Counted from the first letter of the stretch, positions 20,232-32,699 are shown. The stretch is 64,000 bases of DNA from Nectonema munidae (GCA_030549495.1 JAUIRK010000165.1:248001-312000); one strand, 5' to 3'. The notes: generated by a model not told the origin, from the sequence alone. Made by a program: numbers and translations.

Positions 20232-22434
20232 CATTAGGGATATAACTTTTTTTAACTTGAAAACCTTGTAGTGTTTTCCGATGAATAATCTTGTTAGAAA
20301 CTATAAAATGCTAATTTTAGCGTAAAATGTTCAAAAAACCTAGCGCGAACTGGTAAAAAACTAATTAAATAGGGTCACTAACAAATAACTAAAGGTACAC
20401 AAAAGTATAAAAAAAATTCGAATTTATTGATTCAAAACTATTAAAACTTATGAAAAGGCATTAGTGGCTAAAAATTTGAATGTTAGATATTTATCAGAGC
20501 CTGTGTTTTTAACTATTTCTTCCATTTTTTTAACCCCACGTTCGGCAAAGATATTTGTTCTAGGAATGTCAATTAATGAATTTTCAGAACTGAAAAATTT
20601 CAGGAAAATGAATATGGCCTTCGTACAATTTTGTTCAACTATAGCTTGTTTTAGTTTATCATAAGTCGAAACTTCAAATTTTTGGTCAGAAAACCAAAAG
20701 TCACACCAAGAAAATGAAATAAAACAACAAATTTTTTCGAGCTCTTCTCTCTTTTTAGGGAGTAAAAAATAAGGCAAAGGCATACAAGCCTCGTGAATTC
20801 CATCTGGCGTTGTGGAGAGATGGCAGTTTTTTCCAGCTTTTGGGCCATTTGCCAGTTTCTTTATGGAACTTGAATGCCTCACAGAGTTCGAACAAAAACT
20901 TGAAATCATCCCTCCAGCCAGTATTTTTTGGAAGTTCCATAATGACAATCAGAAATATAATTTGATTTCAACAATTCATAATTTTGAACTATTATATCAA
21001 CGAAGAAATAATTCAAGTGAGGACTTTTGGTCGAACCGCCAAAGCTTGAATCCATGATATGTCTCAAAACCAAGTCCAAAACATGGTGTTGACATGGAAT
21101 AAATGGTGGCTTGTCGTATCCCTTCTCGTTCATCATTCTCTGAAACCTAACAACAATCTCATTTTCACGACCGGTATTCACTGCTGTTGAATCGCATATA
21201 ATCATTTTAATACTCTGCCAAGCGTCAAAATCATCCATAAGTTTCACCAACTCTTCAAAAATAGCTTTAGAAGAACCATTTCTGCAAGTTAGTATTGCAA
21301 AATTGATTCTCCTTTGGCTATTTTGAAGATACACTACTTGATACTCTTTCTTTTTAATACTTTTCCCATCAAAATGTAAACAAAACACTTCCGATTTCAA
21401 AACCTCCATAAGCTTTTCTTTAACACTTTCACATTTTTCCACACCCCAACCTGTCTCGGACTTTCAATATCAATTCCATCAAGTTTCAGAGAACTAAATA
21501 CAACTGAAGCCTTTCTGGTGGACAAACAGTTGGCGGATTTGGTTGAGTTATACTTTTTCTTTGTTTCATTCTTTTCATCCGGGACAAATTCATCATCATT
21601 TTCAATTTCAGTGAGACAAGAACTTTCAGAACCAGAGTTTGATTCCGCCGGAACACACGAAGATGTCGATTCAGTATAAGACAATCTCGAAACTTTAACG
21701 CGCTTCGAAGGATGTATTGATGCCTCAGATCTTGTTGAATAACCTACTCTACCCGCTGTTGCCATCTGAGTGTGATAAAGGGCTTTATCCTCTGAACTCA
21801 GCCTAAAACCACCAGCTTTAGTCGTATCAAACAAACTTTTCATCTCCTCCTCCAATTTTTCAGTCTTTCTTTTCCTGTACTTTTCATACAAATCAATAAC
21901 TTTTGCAACTTTCAAAACCACTTGCTGATTCGAAATTTTTGGAAAGTTCAACTCATTCTATAGTTGACTTAATTATTCTGCTAAAATTTTGATCCTTGCT
22001 TTCTTACCCTTCTGGCTCTCGAACAAGTTTAAATACCTTCCAATGTTTTGTTTATTGGTTGGCATTTTACAGAAACCAGATAAACATGTAGTTACAAGGG
22101 GAATTTCTGGCCTTCTCTTGACACAATTTTTATTACTCATTTAATTGAAATAAATTATTTTATTACTCTGAAAAAAAACATTCAAATTTTATGAAAAAGA
22201 TTAAAAATATGATTATGAAGAGAAAAAAAATTACGTGAAAGAAAAAAAGGCAAAAACGAATGAATCAATATAATTAAATAAGAGAAGTAATGAATGAATA
22301 TCCAAACAGCGATGCGCGCCACCTTTTTGGCGCTAAATGATCAAAAATGATATTTTTGTGAACCAAATGGAAAGTTTCATCATATGGTGAGTTTTTGATT
22401 TAGAAAAAAAAGTCAAAAAGTTATATCCTTAGTG
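20232..22434 (-). mobile_element. hAT-like transposon inserted in the duplicated block
   Basis: This 2.2-kb segment is missing from the first copy of the duplicated block. Its ends are inverted repeats, CATTAGGGATATAACTTTTT on the left and, inverted, CACTAAGGATATAACTTTTT on the right. It carries a minus-strand transposase pseudogene. A clean 8-bp duplication is not readable. The left flank has been rearranged: a 28-bp segment next to it is inverted relative to copy 1. Confidence 0.8.
20448..22140 (-). pseudogene. hAT-like transposase, broken by stops and frameshifts
   Basis: The start is the ATG at 22,140, giving MSNKNCVKRRPEIPLVTTCL. Two in-frame stops fall near 21,970. A long frame then runs 21,951-21,397, with an acidic Ser-rich linker, and a shifted frame 21,442-20,906 carries the catalytic region: LHFDGKSIKKKEYQVV, an acidic ICDSTAVNTGRENEIV, and PFIPCQHHVLDLVLRHIMD. 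Another shift near 20,940 leads to IPSLHNARWNSRGLYA (about 20,800) and the closing DIPRTNIFAERGVKKMEEI (about 20,560). I know this arrangement from hAT-related proteins in invertebrate genomes that lack an obvious BED finger. The family assignment follows from the HFDGK, CDSTAVNTG and AERGVK motifs. It would act on the inverted ends of the element that contains it. It is not functional as it stands. Confidence 0.75.
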
Positions 22435-23717
22435 AAGAGAGCTGTAGGAAGTATGTAACCGTATATAGTTTTTCAGAATCAGCAAAAAAACTCTACAAGA
22501 TTGTGCTTGACTTTTATTGAAAAATCTTCCTTATGCGATGGTATCCTTAAAAATTTAATAAATGTAACTCAGGTTTATAGTTACTTCTTATAATATTTTC
22601 CGAATCTTATTACATTTTAATTATAGTTTTTGTCAAAATCGCATCCTACATATTCGGACTTCCAACGGAATTGACATTTAAAATATCATATTTTTAGCTT
22701 ATTTAGAGTTAGAAACTATTATTTATGATCAGAATTTTGGGAAAACTGAATATGATTTTCTCTTTCACCTACCTTAAAAAGCGATTTAGAGCAAGTTTAA
22801 GTGTTTTCGGTAATAAAACATTTTTATCCCAGTTTGATATAACTTAAATAGTGCAGTCTGCTTTAGTTTTTGAAAACAAATCTTGTGGTGCAATTAGTTT
22901 TTTCATAGTTAGTATAGTTATTGAAAAAATGTCTACCTAAAATCTAGGAAGAAATTTAATTTTCATAATTTAACTTACAATGACACTTTTCTAACTAATT
23001 ATAGAATGCAGAATCAGAATCCGTTGTCAAAATTTGCATAAATATTACAGTTATCAAATACCACTTTTACTAACCCTTGAAATTAGGTAAAATTTATGTT
23101 TTTTAATTGCACATTTCAATAGCGCATTCTACTTAAGTTTTATGTGTAAATTCTAAATCTGTAATCAGAACTGTCATAACATGTAAACTTTTAGAGAAAA
23201 TTGTCTTTAAATTGGTAAATTTTTAATTTTGGTGAAATTTAAGGAGCCGTAGAACGGAAATTTTAGGGAATCACTCCTTCATATATAGTTTTTCTGAATC
23301 AGCATAATGAAGGTAGAATTTTTTTCTAAAAATTTATTAAATTTTTTAGAATTCTTTGAAAAGTTAATATGATATTTCAGAATCTGCTATTAGTTTTTTC
23401 ATATCTATTATATTTTTGAGTAACTCGCCTCCAAAGTTAGCATTGCAATTATAGGAAAAATTAAATGTGACTTTTTATTTTTAAATGAGAAAAAATGTGC
23501 GCAACTTAATTAACTTTTGAGTCACACAAAATGGCTAATGAATTTGAAAGAACGGTTACCTCTGAGCTCTAGTACGGCAACTTTGCTATTCTCAGCTTAT
23601 GTGAGGTTTGATAGGCCATGACACTCTTTATGCATTTCTTTTTTCTAATTATCTCGAACCTGAATCCAAAAGTGAGGCAATTTTATTATTTGAACAACCA
23701 CAACGTTCGGTAATATT
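22435..23717. repeat. Unclassified interspersed repeat, copy 2
   Basis: Continuation of the block shared with 2170-3452, in the same orientation. It is AT-rich without long frames until about 23,530, where a transposase fossil begins. The shared region ends near 23,717. Confidence 0.7.
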
Positions 23718-24065
23718 ACTTTCAGTAGCCACTGACGTAACTATCGTTGGCCGTTACACTGGCTTTTCTGTCATTCTCAAGGAAAAGGTATCTCTCCAAA
23801 GGCTGTTCACTGTGTCTTATACAGGAGGCATCTTGTAGCCAAAACTATGTGTTGAATTACGCCAAGCTCTTAAAGTGTGCTTCAGGGCAATTAACAAAGG
23901 TAAAGCTCGTTCTCTCTATTCCCGATTGTTTATAAAGTTTTGTCAAGCATATCATGAAACTTTCAGCCAATTACATTTGCACACGTAGGAAAGATGGCTG
24001 TCAAAATGTGATAGTTTGCAAAGGCAACGTATACAAGATTTGATAGTTTTAAAAGTTGAGTTTGA
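23530..24065 (+). pseudogene. ZBED5/GTF2IRD2-like hAT transposase fragment
   Basis: Translated pieces in changing frames match the central part of hAT transposases of the ZBED5/FAM200/GTF2IRD2 group. DVTIVGRYTGFSVILKEKV (near 23,730-23,790) corresponds to the family block reading roughly TDGA-MTGRYTGFS-LKE. It is followed at about 23,810-23,910 by VHCVLYRRHLVAK-like residues and YAKLLKCASGQLTK. The product would have been a nuclear cut-and-paste transposase. Only about 150 codons remain, with several stops and shifts. No terminal repeats were found. Confidence 0.6.
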
Positions 24066-24599
24066 AGTTATGAAATCTTTATTTTTGAACACTTATTTGT
24101 AAAAGATGTGTAATTCAATATATATTTTCTCTCAACAAAAAATCAAATTTTTTTAAGCTCAATAAAAAATTAGTTTTCAAGTCAAACCTAAAAATAAAAC
24201 TACTTAAAACTTTAAAAAATTTCAATTGAACTTGTAATACTATAAAAGTTTATTTAATTTGATGGGCTTATGAAATAACGCAAAACCATTTTATCTACGT
24301 GTTTATTAGAAGACACATTTGCAAAATTGGAGAAAGGAAAAGTGAAAGACTTGGTATATTTATTTTTATATTATGTTAGCGGACACGGGGTGGTACAATA
24401 AAAAAGTAAAATAGATAGGGAGAAATTTGGTTTAAGACTTTTTATGTGAGTAGACGAGGTTGGGATATGTTATATAAGGATAGGAATTCGATTATTATCT
24501 TAACAAATCAAGCATGCTATCGCTTAATGTTACCTGTGAAGCATATCGATTTCAGAAATTAATTCAAAAACATTCAAATATTTCTTTTCTTTGTAAGTA
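24066..24599. other. AT-rich stretch with no recognisable feature
   Basis: No reading frame, RNA or repeat could be supported. Confidence 0.4.
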
Positions 24600-24607
24600 T
24601 GTGTCAG

Positions 24608-24885
24608 CAGGGCCGGCCTTAGGCCACTGCAACCTATGCAGTCGCAGTGGGCCCCGCGCTTCTCATTTTTCATTTTGATGATATATTGTATGATTTCGCT
24701 AAATGCAAGGTTCGCAAAGTAAAGTTACTTTGATCGTCATTTTGTGTTAATGAAAAAGTAAAAAAACAAATTCCTTTTCTTTTTTTCAAAATCTTATTTC
24801 TCACTTTTAATCTTTTTTCCTACCCACACTGGGCCCCGAGCAATCGATTTTGCATAGGGCTTCGCGAACACTAAGGCCCGCCCTG
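24608..24885. mobile_element. hAT MITE with CAGGGCCGGCCTTAG ends, copy 1
   Basis: A 278-bp element. The left end is CAGGGCCGGCCTTAGGCC and the inverted right end CAGGGCGGGCCTTAGTG. The flanking 8-mers are TGTGTCAG (24,600-24,607) and TGTGTCGG (24,886-24,893), one mismatch apart, consistent with a hAT 8-bp target duplication. GC-rich ends surround an AT-rich core. A second, oppositely oriented copy is at 52,119-52,390. Confidence 0.85.
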
Positions 24886-25320
24886 TGTGTCGGGTACATT
24901 TTTTTTCTCTTACTCTGAAAGTATAACTAAAAAATATATGAAATTAGGTGAAACGTTTAAAAGGATAAATACAACGGATCAAAGGATATACTTTTTCTCT
25001 AATTTGCTCTATATACAAATGATTGATATATATTCTAAAATCGAAAGCAACCTTATAAAAATTTAAAGTGAGAAAAACATGCATCTTATCTTTCTAGGAG
25101 ACAAGATGAGTTTTATTGAACGCTTTTCCATATCACACCATTATTTCCTTTTTCTACCAAGTTTCACGTTTATTTTACGCAGAATTTCTGCTTCTGCCAT
25201 TCTTTTTTGAAAATATATCCTGTAGCTTCAAAATAGTTAAGAAGTTGATGTAGAAAACTTTTTCTCGAGACTTGACTTTATCACTACTTTTAACACATAC
25301 AATGAAGAAGATAATAATCA

Positions 25321-25350
25321 GAAGAAGAAGAAGAAGAAGAAGAAGAAGAA
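25321..25350 (+). repeat. (GAA)10 microsatellite
   Basis: Ten uninterrupted GAA units, slightly extended by imperfect units on the left. Confidence 0.95.
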
Positions 25351-25794
25351 ATGTATTATATCATAAAATAATGGACAGGAAAAAAATATATATATAACGA
25401 GATGATAGGTGAACATGCAAATCATTTTCTGGTATGGATATAGAAAAAAAAGATGCCTTATGTTCAAAATGATAAATATTTTTTTCTTAAGGATTGGAGA
25501 GACATCGTGGACGATTAGAAAGCGTCAGCCGTTGTGTAATCACTTCCATGAGCAATCTTTATGGTAAGAGGCGGTTGAGAATAAAAGGAAAAGAAGGCTT
25601 GTTGAAATATCTTTGGTTGGCAAGGATATTGTATAATATCAAAAATAATAAAAAAGTGTTGGATTTATAAAACTGAATATATATATATATTTGAAATGTT
25701 GCTTTCAATATGTATGTAAAATATTTTTTGAAATTTTTATTTTAAGTATCTTTTTTTTAGCATTTTACGATTTATACATTTAAATATATAATAA

Positions 25795-25832
25795 GGTCTG
25801 GCAAGTTATCTCCCCGGAGGTCTTGCCAGACC
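25795..25832. other. Perfect 11-bp stem-loop at LINE 3' side
   Basis: GGTCTGGCAAG (25,795-25,805) pairs exactly with CTTGCCAGACC (25,822-25,832) across a 16-nt loop. It lies just beyond the polymerase frame in the presumed 3' untranslated region of the minus-strand LINE, so it could be a 3' recognition hairpin. The arms could also be the ends of a tiny unrelated element. Confidence 0.6.
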
Positions 25833-25897
25833 TCTGATATGTGTGGTTATATAAGAGATATAATAAAGAGGAACGAGAACATTGAAACATGATAAGT

Positions 25898-27596
25898 TTA
25901 CATTTGCAGTTTACAAACAAAACATTTTTTATTTGTACAGGTCTGACTTTTATATATTACCAGCTTCGAATGTGTAGGCAACTCATGTTTATACTTTTTC
26001 ATAATGCCGTTTATAGAGCATAGCTTAGTTTCCAAAAAACTTATATTTGTTTTCCAATTCAAATAAAGATTTATTCTCAAACCTAGTAGATTATATTCCT
26101 CAACAATTTCAATTTTATTTTTACATTCAATTCTTTTTTTCTTAAATGAAAAAAACATAACTTTTGTTTTATTAGTGTTTACTTGGAGAAAATTTGCTCT
26201 ACACCAATCTAAAACTGGATTAATAACTTGGTAAATATAGCAACATGATGGGCTTAGTTCTGATAGAGGAACTATAGCAGTGATGTTATCTGCAAACATT
26301 AAAAACTTAGTTTTTTCATTACACATAGTAAGATCATTTATGAACAGGGAAAACAGTAATGGGGCAAGTATACCACTTTGAGGTACGCCATTAAAAATTA
26401 TACTCTCGTTCGAGAAAACTCCCTCAACTTCGACCCGCTGACGACGTAAAGTTAGGTTAGAAGATAAGAGATTCGTTGCCTGTGAGGAGAATCCAAGGTA
26501 CTGTAACTTATCTATCAATATTTTATGCGACACACAATCAAAAGCAATTAATTATAATAAAGATAAATATAATTATAGCATTTTTATAATCTTCTTTATA
26601 TCAGATCTATCTAGTAGAGTAGAAACTTCGTTTAAAAGATAAGAATGGAGATATGTTGACGAATAATTGGGTGTAAATGCAAATGGACAATTATATAAAA
26701 TGTCATTCTGATATATGTAGGAAAATATCTGATCATAAAGTAACCTTTCGAAGATTTTCGACAGAGATGTTATTTTACTGATGGGTTTATAATTTTCACA
26801 AATAGATCTTTGACCTTTTTTGTAAATTGGTAAAACCTTTGAAAGCATAAAAAATTCATGGAATATTTGGTGTTCAATACAGGAATTGAACAATATAACT
26901 AAATATTTCTTGATTACATCAAAAATTAGTATAACATTTAAAATTGAAAGTCCGTATATGTCTTTTGTTGATTTTGATTTGATATTACTTAAGGCTATCA
27001 TAACATCTTCTTGAATTACTTTATTGAAACTAAAAGTAGAAGTTGCTTTTTTTAAAAAAGTTTTATACAGTTTCAAGTTTTCATCAGTGTTGACTATACC
27101 TGAATTAGTAAGTACATGGTTGAATTCATCAGCTATGGATTTTTTATCAGTGACTAGTTTATCATTATGCAAAATTTTTATAGTTTTGATCATTTTCGGT
27201 TTCATCAATTTGTTAAGCATCTTCCAAGTTTCTGAATACAGACAAATCGTATTTTTGCTTCAATTCTTTAATGACTTTTTTAATTTTATTTCTATGGAGT
27301 AGAAAGTTTTGTTTTAGAGTAATGTTAAAGAGATGCTTTTTTAATTTTCTAAATTCAAAGGAAATGCTTTCAATTTTTTCAGAAGTAGTAAAATTGTGAC
27401 ATTTATTAAAAGCAACACCAGAATGATTTGTCAGCATAGAATTGGATTGAACGAAAGTATAATTGCTTAATAGTGATAGTTCAGGTTTGTTTCTAAGCCA
27501 TGTTTCTTGTATAGCGAATACATCAATATTGAAATACTTAATATCATTCAGATAATGAATCAGTGCATCTATTTCATTCAGTTTAGAGAACAACAA
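25898..27596 (-). pseudogene. LINE ORF2: endonuclease remnant plus reverse transcriptase
   Basis: The endonuclease start region keeps DVFAIQETWLRN and NHSGVAF (27,596-27,400). It then jumps to a linker (FRKLKKHLF...KKVIKELKQKY), showing that most of the endonuclease has been deleted. Reverse transcriptase follows: SIADEFNHVL, NIKSKSTKDIYGLS, SKVLPIYKKGQRSICENYKPIS and SKIFERLLYDQI (27,150-26,750). After a frame change near 26,550 come the palm (GVPQSGILAPLLFSLFINDL, about 26,390-26,330) and FLMFADNIT (about 26,300). The catalytic box reads ADN where active enzymes have ADD, so even an intact frame would be inactive. LDWCRANFLQVNTNKTKVM follows. Confidence 0.8.
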
Positions 27597-27739
27597 TTCA
27601 AACTCAAAATATTGAAAGAATTAGAAGAATTAGGTATACTCTCAAGGTTTACATACAAGGAAGATGTGTTGTCAAATGTTCGAAATTTATAAAAATTTGT
27701 TTCTGTTAGATCAAAAGTACTGTTATTATGTAAATCTTT

Positions 27740-28900
27740 TTTTTAATGAATCATGGATTATATACTCGTATAGATAGGAGGTACAAGATTTAATAAAATG
27801 CAAATGATTTATTCTACAAGGACATTCTGAGCTGAATGCATTATGCTTTATATTTAACAATTTTTTCGAGACACAATTAGAGCACTTGTATGATTTTGTG
27901 TCACTAGATTTATCGCAATCCAAATAACTATGGTTATCAACGCAAAATTTACACACGTGGTTAGTTGACCTACAGTTTTTAGCTGTGTGACCAAGCATAC
28001 AGCCAATGCCCGCGCTACCTATATAATTTTGTGGCACGTGCCCCACCCCCCCCTGTATTAATCTTTGCCCCCCTAAAATTTTTGGTTTTGCCCCATGCAC
28101 TTTTTAAAGGAAAAATAAATAAGCAAAAAGTGTACACAATAATCTTATATAAATGCTGGTGTATGTGTATGTATAATATGAGATTTCTATAGGTTTTTAT
28201 ACAGAAGTACTTCATGCTTTTCAGCAAAGTAATATAGGATATAAAGTAATATAGGAAATAAATTTTTTGCAAATGTGTTTTTTGCCCCATTTCAGCCCCC
28301 TCTTGAAATTTAGCTTTAGCGCGGGCACTGCATACAGCACATTTAACATTGTTTGATAGAAAAAAAAACCAGTACAGCATGACATGTAAGATTAAGAAAT
28401 AAGATATCACCATTTATTTGAATTAGTTTTCTAAGCTCTGAGTCTAATGAAATCACAAATTAAAATTTGTTTTAGAAAAAAGAACTTTAAATCGCTTTTC
28501 ATCATTTAAATATGGCTGAAGAAATTCATTTTTTTTACCAATTAAACTACTCTTCTTCAGTCATTTCTGGGTTAAAGTTTTTGATCATTATTTTGAGTTG
28601 AAACACTGGATTACTACAAGAAGAAATAGATTTCGTTTTTGAATCATTTTCGAGTAATAGCTTAGCATCCTGCATAGATTTATCATCAGGGAAAATAATT
28701 TAAAAATTATTATTTTTAGAGATCAACTTATTTACTTTTATTTTTGATAAAACCTCATTTGAGTTCAATTTAAACTTTTCAGCTTCACTATTATTATCAA
28801 AAGAAACTTTTAAAAATTTTTGATTTTTCACTACACTTGAGTATAGAGGATATTTACCACCTTTATTTATAATATTATTAAAAGATGAACAGTTATTCAT
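27740..28900 (-). pseudogene. LINE ORF1 (RNA-binding, zinc-knuckle protein), interrupted
   Basis: The minus-strand start at 28,900 gives MNNCSSFNNIINKGGKYPLY, with VKVSF-like and NSEAEKFKLNSNEVLSKIKV stretches typical of the ORF1 RNA-binding domain. FPDDKSMQDAKLLLEND follows near 28,690-28,640 after a stop. The C-terminal part (27,995-27,780) has CCHC-type zinc-knuckle pieces: LGHTAKNC, then VCKFCVDNHSYLDC, then YKCSNC. A 327-bp hAT MITE (28,004-28,330) splits the first knuckle. The protein would coat LINE RNA. Stops and shifts are present besides the insertion. Confidence 0.7.
28004..28330. mobile_element. hAT MITE inserted in LINE ORF1
   Basis: A 327-bp element with inverted ends, CAATGCCCGCGCTA on the left and, inverted, CAGTGCCCGCGCTA on the right. 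It is flanked by an exact 8-bp duplication CATACAGC (27,996-28,003 and 28,331-28,338). Poly-C runs and GCCCC motifs recur just inside both ends. It has no coding capacity. Confidence 0.9.
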
Positions 28901-30294
28901 TTTTTTATTTCATTAGTGGATTTTTCATAGAGCTGGTCTTAATATAATCAGAGCTAGAGCAAATGCTCCTACATGGAGGCGTTCAAAGTAGTGAAAAATC
29001 AAAGGTTCGTTTTTTTCATTAGTTAGTTAGTTTAGTTAGTTAATCATTTATATAGTTGATTAATCCTATTAAATTTTTCATGTAATTTTTGGAATTCTTT
29101 TGCTATGTCACTTTTTAGAATTTCTGTATAAAATTCCAAAAGTGAAATAATATAAAAACTATTTAATATTTGTACCAAAGTATTAGCACAACTAAATAGT
29201 AATCAAATCAGTAACGGAAAATAAATAAAAGTTGTTAAAATTAATATTAATTTTTTCTCATGTCAGTTTTTTGATTTGTCACTTCCTTGAATTTCCCCAT
29301 TTTTTATCATATCACTCCTTTGAAATTCCGTATTTTTGTTACTCTCTTGATTTGTCACTAATTTGATGACCTCTTCTATAAAATCTTTAATCGAAACCAT
29401 CAGATTCCCTCAGAAATTATTTTCCTGCGTCAGGGCCGTAAAAAGGCAAATAATTTAGATCAAGTCAGAAGAAAAGCATATCCGCTATTGTGTGCATAAA
29501 GTTTGGACTAGAGAATTGAGCAATTCTTCATTAAATAATAATCTGGAGTGAGTTTCCTTGGCAAGAAATAATTGAAAGATCTGTAGTTCCGAATCGATCA
29601 TTTATTTCATTTTGAGAACTTTTCCTTAAAACTATTGACTACTTTCTCTTCTTTTTTGATTTCGTTTCCTGGGAGTACTTTATCAGCATTCGGTACAGCT
29701 ATTTCAATATTTTATTTCAAGACTCGTAAAGATTAAAATCTGCGATGAACATGACTTCTTTGTCACTATCTCAATCAGTTTCAGCATCTGGAATCCCTCA
29801 TTGTGAATTTTCAATAGTCGATATTTCATGCTATATATTTTGTTCCTCAGATATGGAAAAAATTTTATTTTTTAGATTTTTATAAAAATTTATTCTATAA
29901 ATTTCAGTTTTATAGTTTCCAAACTAATTTTTCAGTTTAAAGTATATTATATGCTGTTTTTGATTAATCGATTTTTTTTTAAAAAATCCTTTTTTCTTAA
30001 TAAACTTTTGGAAGATTGTTTTAATTAGATTAACTCTTATAATTTAATGAATTCGTATGTTGAACTTTTTATAATTAAATGCCTACAAATAGAAGAAGCA
30101 TTTATTTAAAGAATAAAATGGGTGTTAATGTACCAATATAGAGGAAGAGTGAATTTGCAAAATAAGCTTGAATAGTTTAAATATATATATAACATGTTCA
30201 ATGTTCATCATACGGCATGGCTGTTTGGATATGTAGCATAGGAATATAATGTATACAAAATAGAAAAAAAAACAAAAAAGGTTATGTCGTTTTT
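28901..30294. other. AT-rich stretch with no recognisable feature
   Basis: Includes a small (GTTA)n-like patch near 29,020-29,050. No gene was identified. Confidence 0.4.
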
Positions 30295-30446
30295 AAAGGT
30301 AAAGGTACCGTGGGGTGTTTTCATCGAGAAGGCACAATTGCGCCGCTTGTATTGAACTATGTAGAAAGTAGGCTTGATAGGGAATCGAAAGCAAGACCTT
30401 GAGTTATCAAAACCTAGTATCTTATCAACCTTACTCACGCCTGTTT
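30295..30446 (-). mobile_element. tRNA-derived SINE (family 1), copy
   Basis: On the minus strand the head (about 30,442-30,371) reads like a tRNA, with an A-box near GAGTAAGGTTGATAAGAT and a B-box-like TTTCGATTCCC. The body contains CAATTGTGCCTTCTCGATG and ends CACGGTACCTTTACCTTT. The same body appears at 45,035-45,194, 36,701-36,770 and 60,985-61,125. Confidence 0.8.
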
Positions 30447-32489
30447 AATAAAGTAACACTTTAGTCATAGCTGAGATAACTACGAGGGAAAAAAATATTG
30501 ATTACCAGAGAATGTATTTTTTTGATTTCCACTCAAACACGCTTTTCTTTTGTGGTAGTTTTAGTTGTCAATTGGCTTAAACCCATGACAAAAAATACAT
30601 AATTTTTAAATATAGGATATAAATTAGTACACATTATCTAGTGACGTAAAAAGTTTTTCACTTCCCAGAGGCTTGCTTTATCCTAAAAGCTTCTTGAAAA
30701 TACAATTTCGCAAATTTTCTGGCGCCATTTTAAAAATGCCTGGAGCCCTAATATTAAAATTTTGCTTCTCCACTGCCGTCATAATTTAATTTTTTTTAAA
30801 GAATTACCTTTCTTTTCCTTTTAACATTTTTTGTATCTTTTCAGTTTGATTCATCTTTGCATATCATCATTAACTTATTTTAATTTTCTTTTCTTAATTC
30901 ATTATAATAAAGCTATTTGTTTGGATTATATACTAACTGTATTGTTCCTTTTCAAAAGAAACGCAACACAGAATCTTAGGATTCTTTTTATCCAAGAAAA
31001 TGTCTTGAGAAATTAGATCTTTTTAAACAATGGCATTATATTAATGCTTGTACTTTTGCTCTTCCTTAATCGTATTAAAAAGTTTGAAGGTTGGATCATC
31101 TCAACCAGGATAAATTGGGAAGAATTGAAAGTAGTAGTTTCAACCGAGGGCGGCGTTGAAGACAGGTGTAAGTTATATTTATAACTTAGTTCACTTAAAA
31201 AGTGTGTCTTTAGTTCTTCTGAGGCGAAGAAGTGGGGCTTTTAGATTTACTCTTGTTTTGATCCAATGATCACCTCATTTTAGGCACATACACTTTGTAA
31301 ATAAATATGTATATCGAATGCATTTAGAAATGATATTTATTTAACTAAACTGCTCTTGTTTTAGCTCCGAGATTACTCCACCTCAACATCCGCGTAAGCA
31401 GTCAATCCAAAAAAACGAATTTTATTTGAAGCTGAGTAAAAAACCCGTTCTCTCCAAAAATGCCCGCTGATTCGCTACGTATGGCACTGATCGGTGCGTG
31501 AGTAGGCTCCAATAAGCCAAGCTGTTCAAATGAATGATGGAGTTAGCAAAGCGAGGAAATGTGTGTATATTAATGTAATATTAATCTCTTCACATTTATC
31601 TCCTAAACAATTTTCATGGCTTTTGATCTCGAAGAATTCATTAAAGTTTTATGATTTAGTTCGCTGCAATTCTATTAAATTAATTAAAATCAAAAAGCGC
31701 TTTCAAGGAACATACATGGACATTAAAACATCTTATTTAATGTGTGTGTGGCCAAGGCATAAAATTAAATTTAAAAGAGTGATAAAAATTCTTTTTTTCT
31801 ATAAAGTAAGAGTTTTTCAAGTCACCGATTTAAAAGTTTTGTCCCCAGAGTACCCGTATTACTTTGTCTTTGTATTTTTTGTAGTATGACTAGGGCATTT
31901 AAAAGTCAATAAAGGCAAATTTTTTAATTTTCAATTCTATAGCACTTATTCTAAAACACGTAAATTGCCTTATTTAAATAAAGGTTGTGTAAAAGAAGTC
32001 CAAGTTATTAGGTCAACAAAAGTCCATTTTTTATTACTATGCCAACTTTTTAAAACAGTCCATTTTTTCTAAGTAATCTTAATTTTGTAAATATTAAACA
32101 AGTTAGAAAACAATGAGAAATAATTTACCAATTTTGGATTACTGAAGCTTTTATTTACTGAAGCGTTGATAAAGCAAATAAAAAGTAGATTATTTCATTT
32201 TTTAATTATATCACAGATCATTTTAGTAATTTAAAAACGCAACCTTAGAATCTTACAATGATATAAGAAACGACATGGAAAAACGAAATAATAATAATAA
32301 GAAAATGAAAGAAAGAAGTATATCTGAGCGTGTATATGCGCTTCTCTAACACAAAACGCACCAAACAGGCGAAAAATAAATTCCAGTGATTAAAACGCTT
32401 TTGTCCACAGATCGCGCCTTTTCCAAAGAGAATACTTTAAAATATTTAACTTACAGTAATCATATTCAATAATAATTGGGAATAGTGAT
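30447..32489. other. AT-rich stretch with no recognisable gene
   Basis: A 119-codon frame at 31,530-31,889 has no recognisable motif and biased AT-driven composition, and I do not call it. A GTGTAAGT splice-donor-like site occurs near 31,165, without other exon support. Confidence 0.35.
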
Positions 32490-32490
32490 T

Positions 32491-32608
32491 ATAAAGCCAT
32501 TTTTAGGGTAATTTTTTTACAAATAAAGTCAACTTTTTGAAAACGTTACGTCAATTTTTGAAAGATATATATAGAACAATTTTTGTCGCCCCTAATTATG
32601 ACGCTACT
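32491..32608 (+). repeat. About 115-bp direct repeat, left copy
   Basis: ATAAAGCCATTTTTAGGGTA and the following 100 bases recur in the same orientation at 34,419-34,535. The pair flanks the MULE-like element. Confidence 0.7.
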
Positions 32609-32699
32609 TCTAAATGAAACTTACAAGCATTTACTTTCACTGCTGAAATTTTTAATGAATTTTTTTATATTAAATTCTTTGTAAACATCTTTTTAGAGG

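Larger units (their letters stand above)
25795..28900 (-). mobile_element. Jockey-like LINE, two ORFs, minus strand
   Basis: Read on the minus strand, the order is ORF1 (nucleocapsid-like, about 28,900-27,740), endonuclease remnant (about 27,596-27,420), reverse transcriptase (27,220-25,900), then a 3' region ending at a perfect 11-bp-stem hairpin (25,795-25,832). The two-ORF layout with zinc knuckles in ORF1 and an APE-type endonuclease fits the jockey/I/R1 group. Both frames are disrupted, and a 327-bp hAT MITE sits in ORF1. Confidence 0.75.

Noticed and set aside
20464-21057. Plus-strand frames opposite the hAT transposase
   Set aside because: These are shadows of the minus-strand transposase pseudogene, which has the recognisable motifs.
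31530-31889. 119-codon plus-strand open frame
   Set aside because: Low-complexity hydrophobic and Lys-rich translation without motif; the region has the same AT-rich composition as its surroundings.
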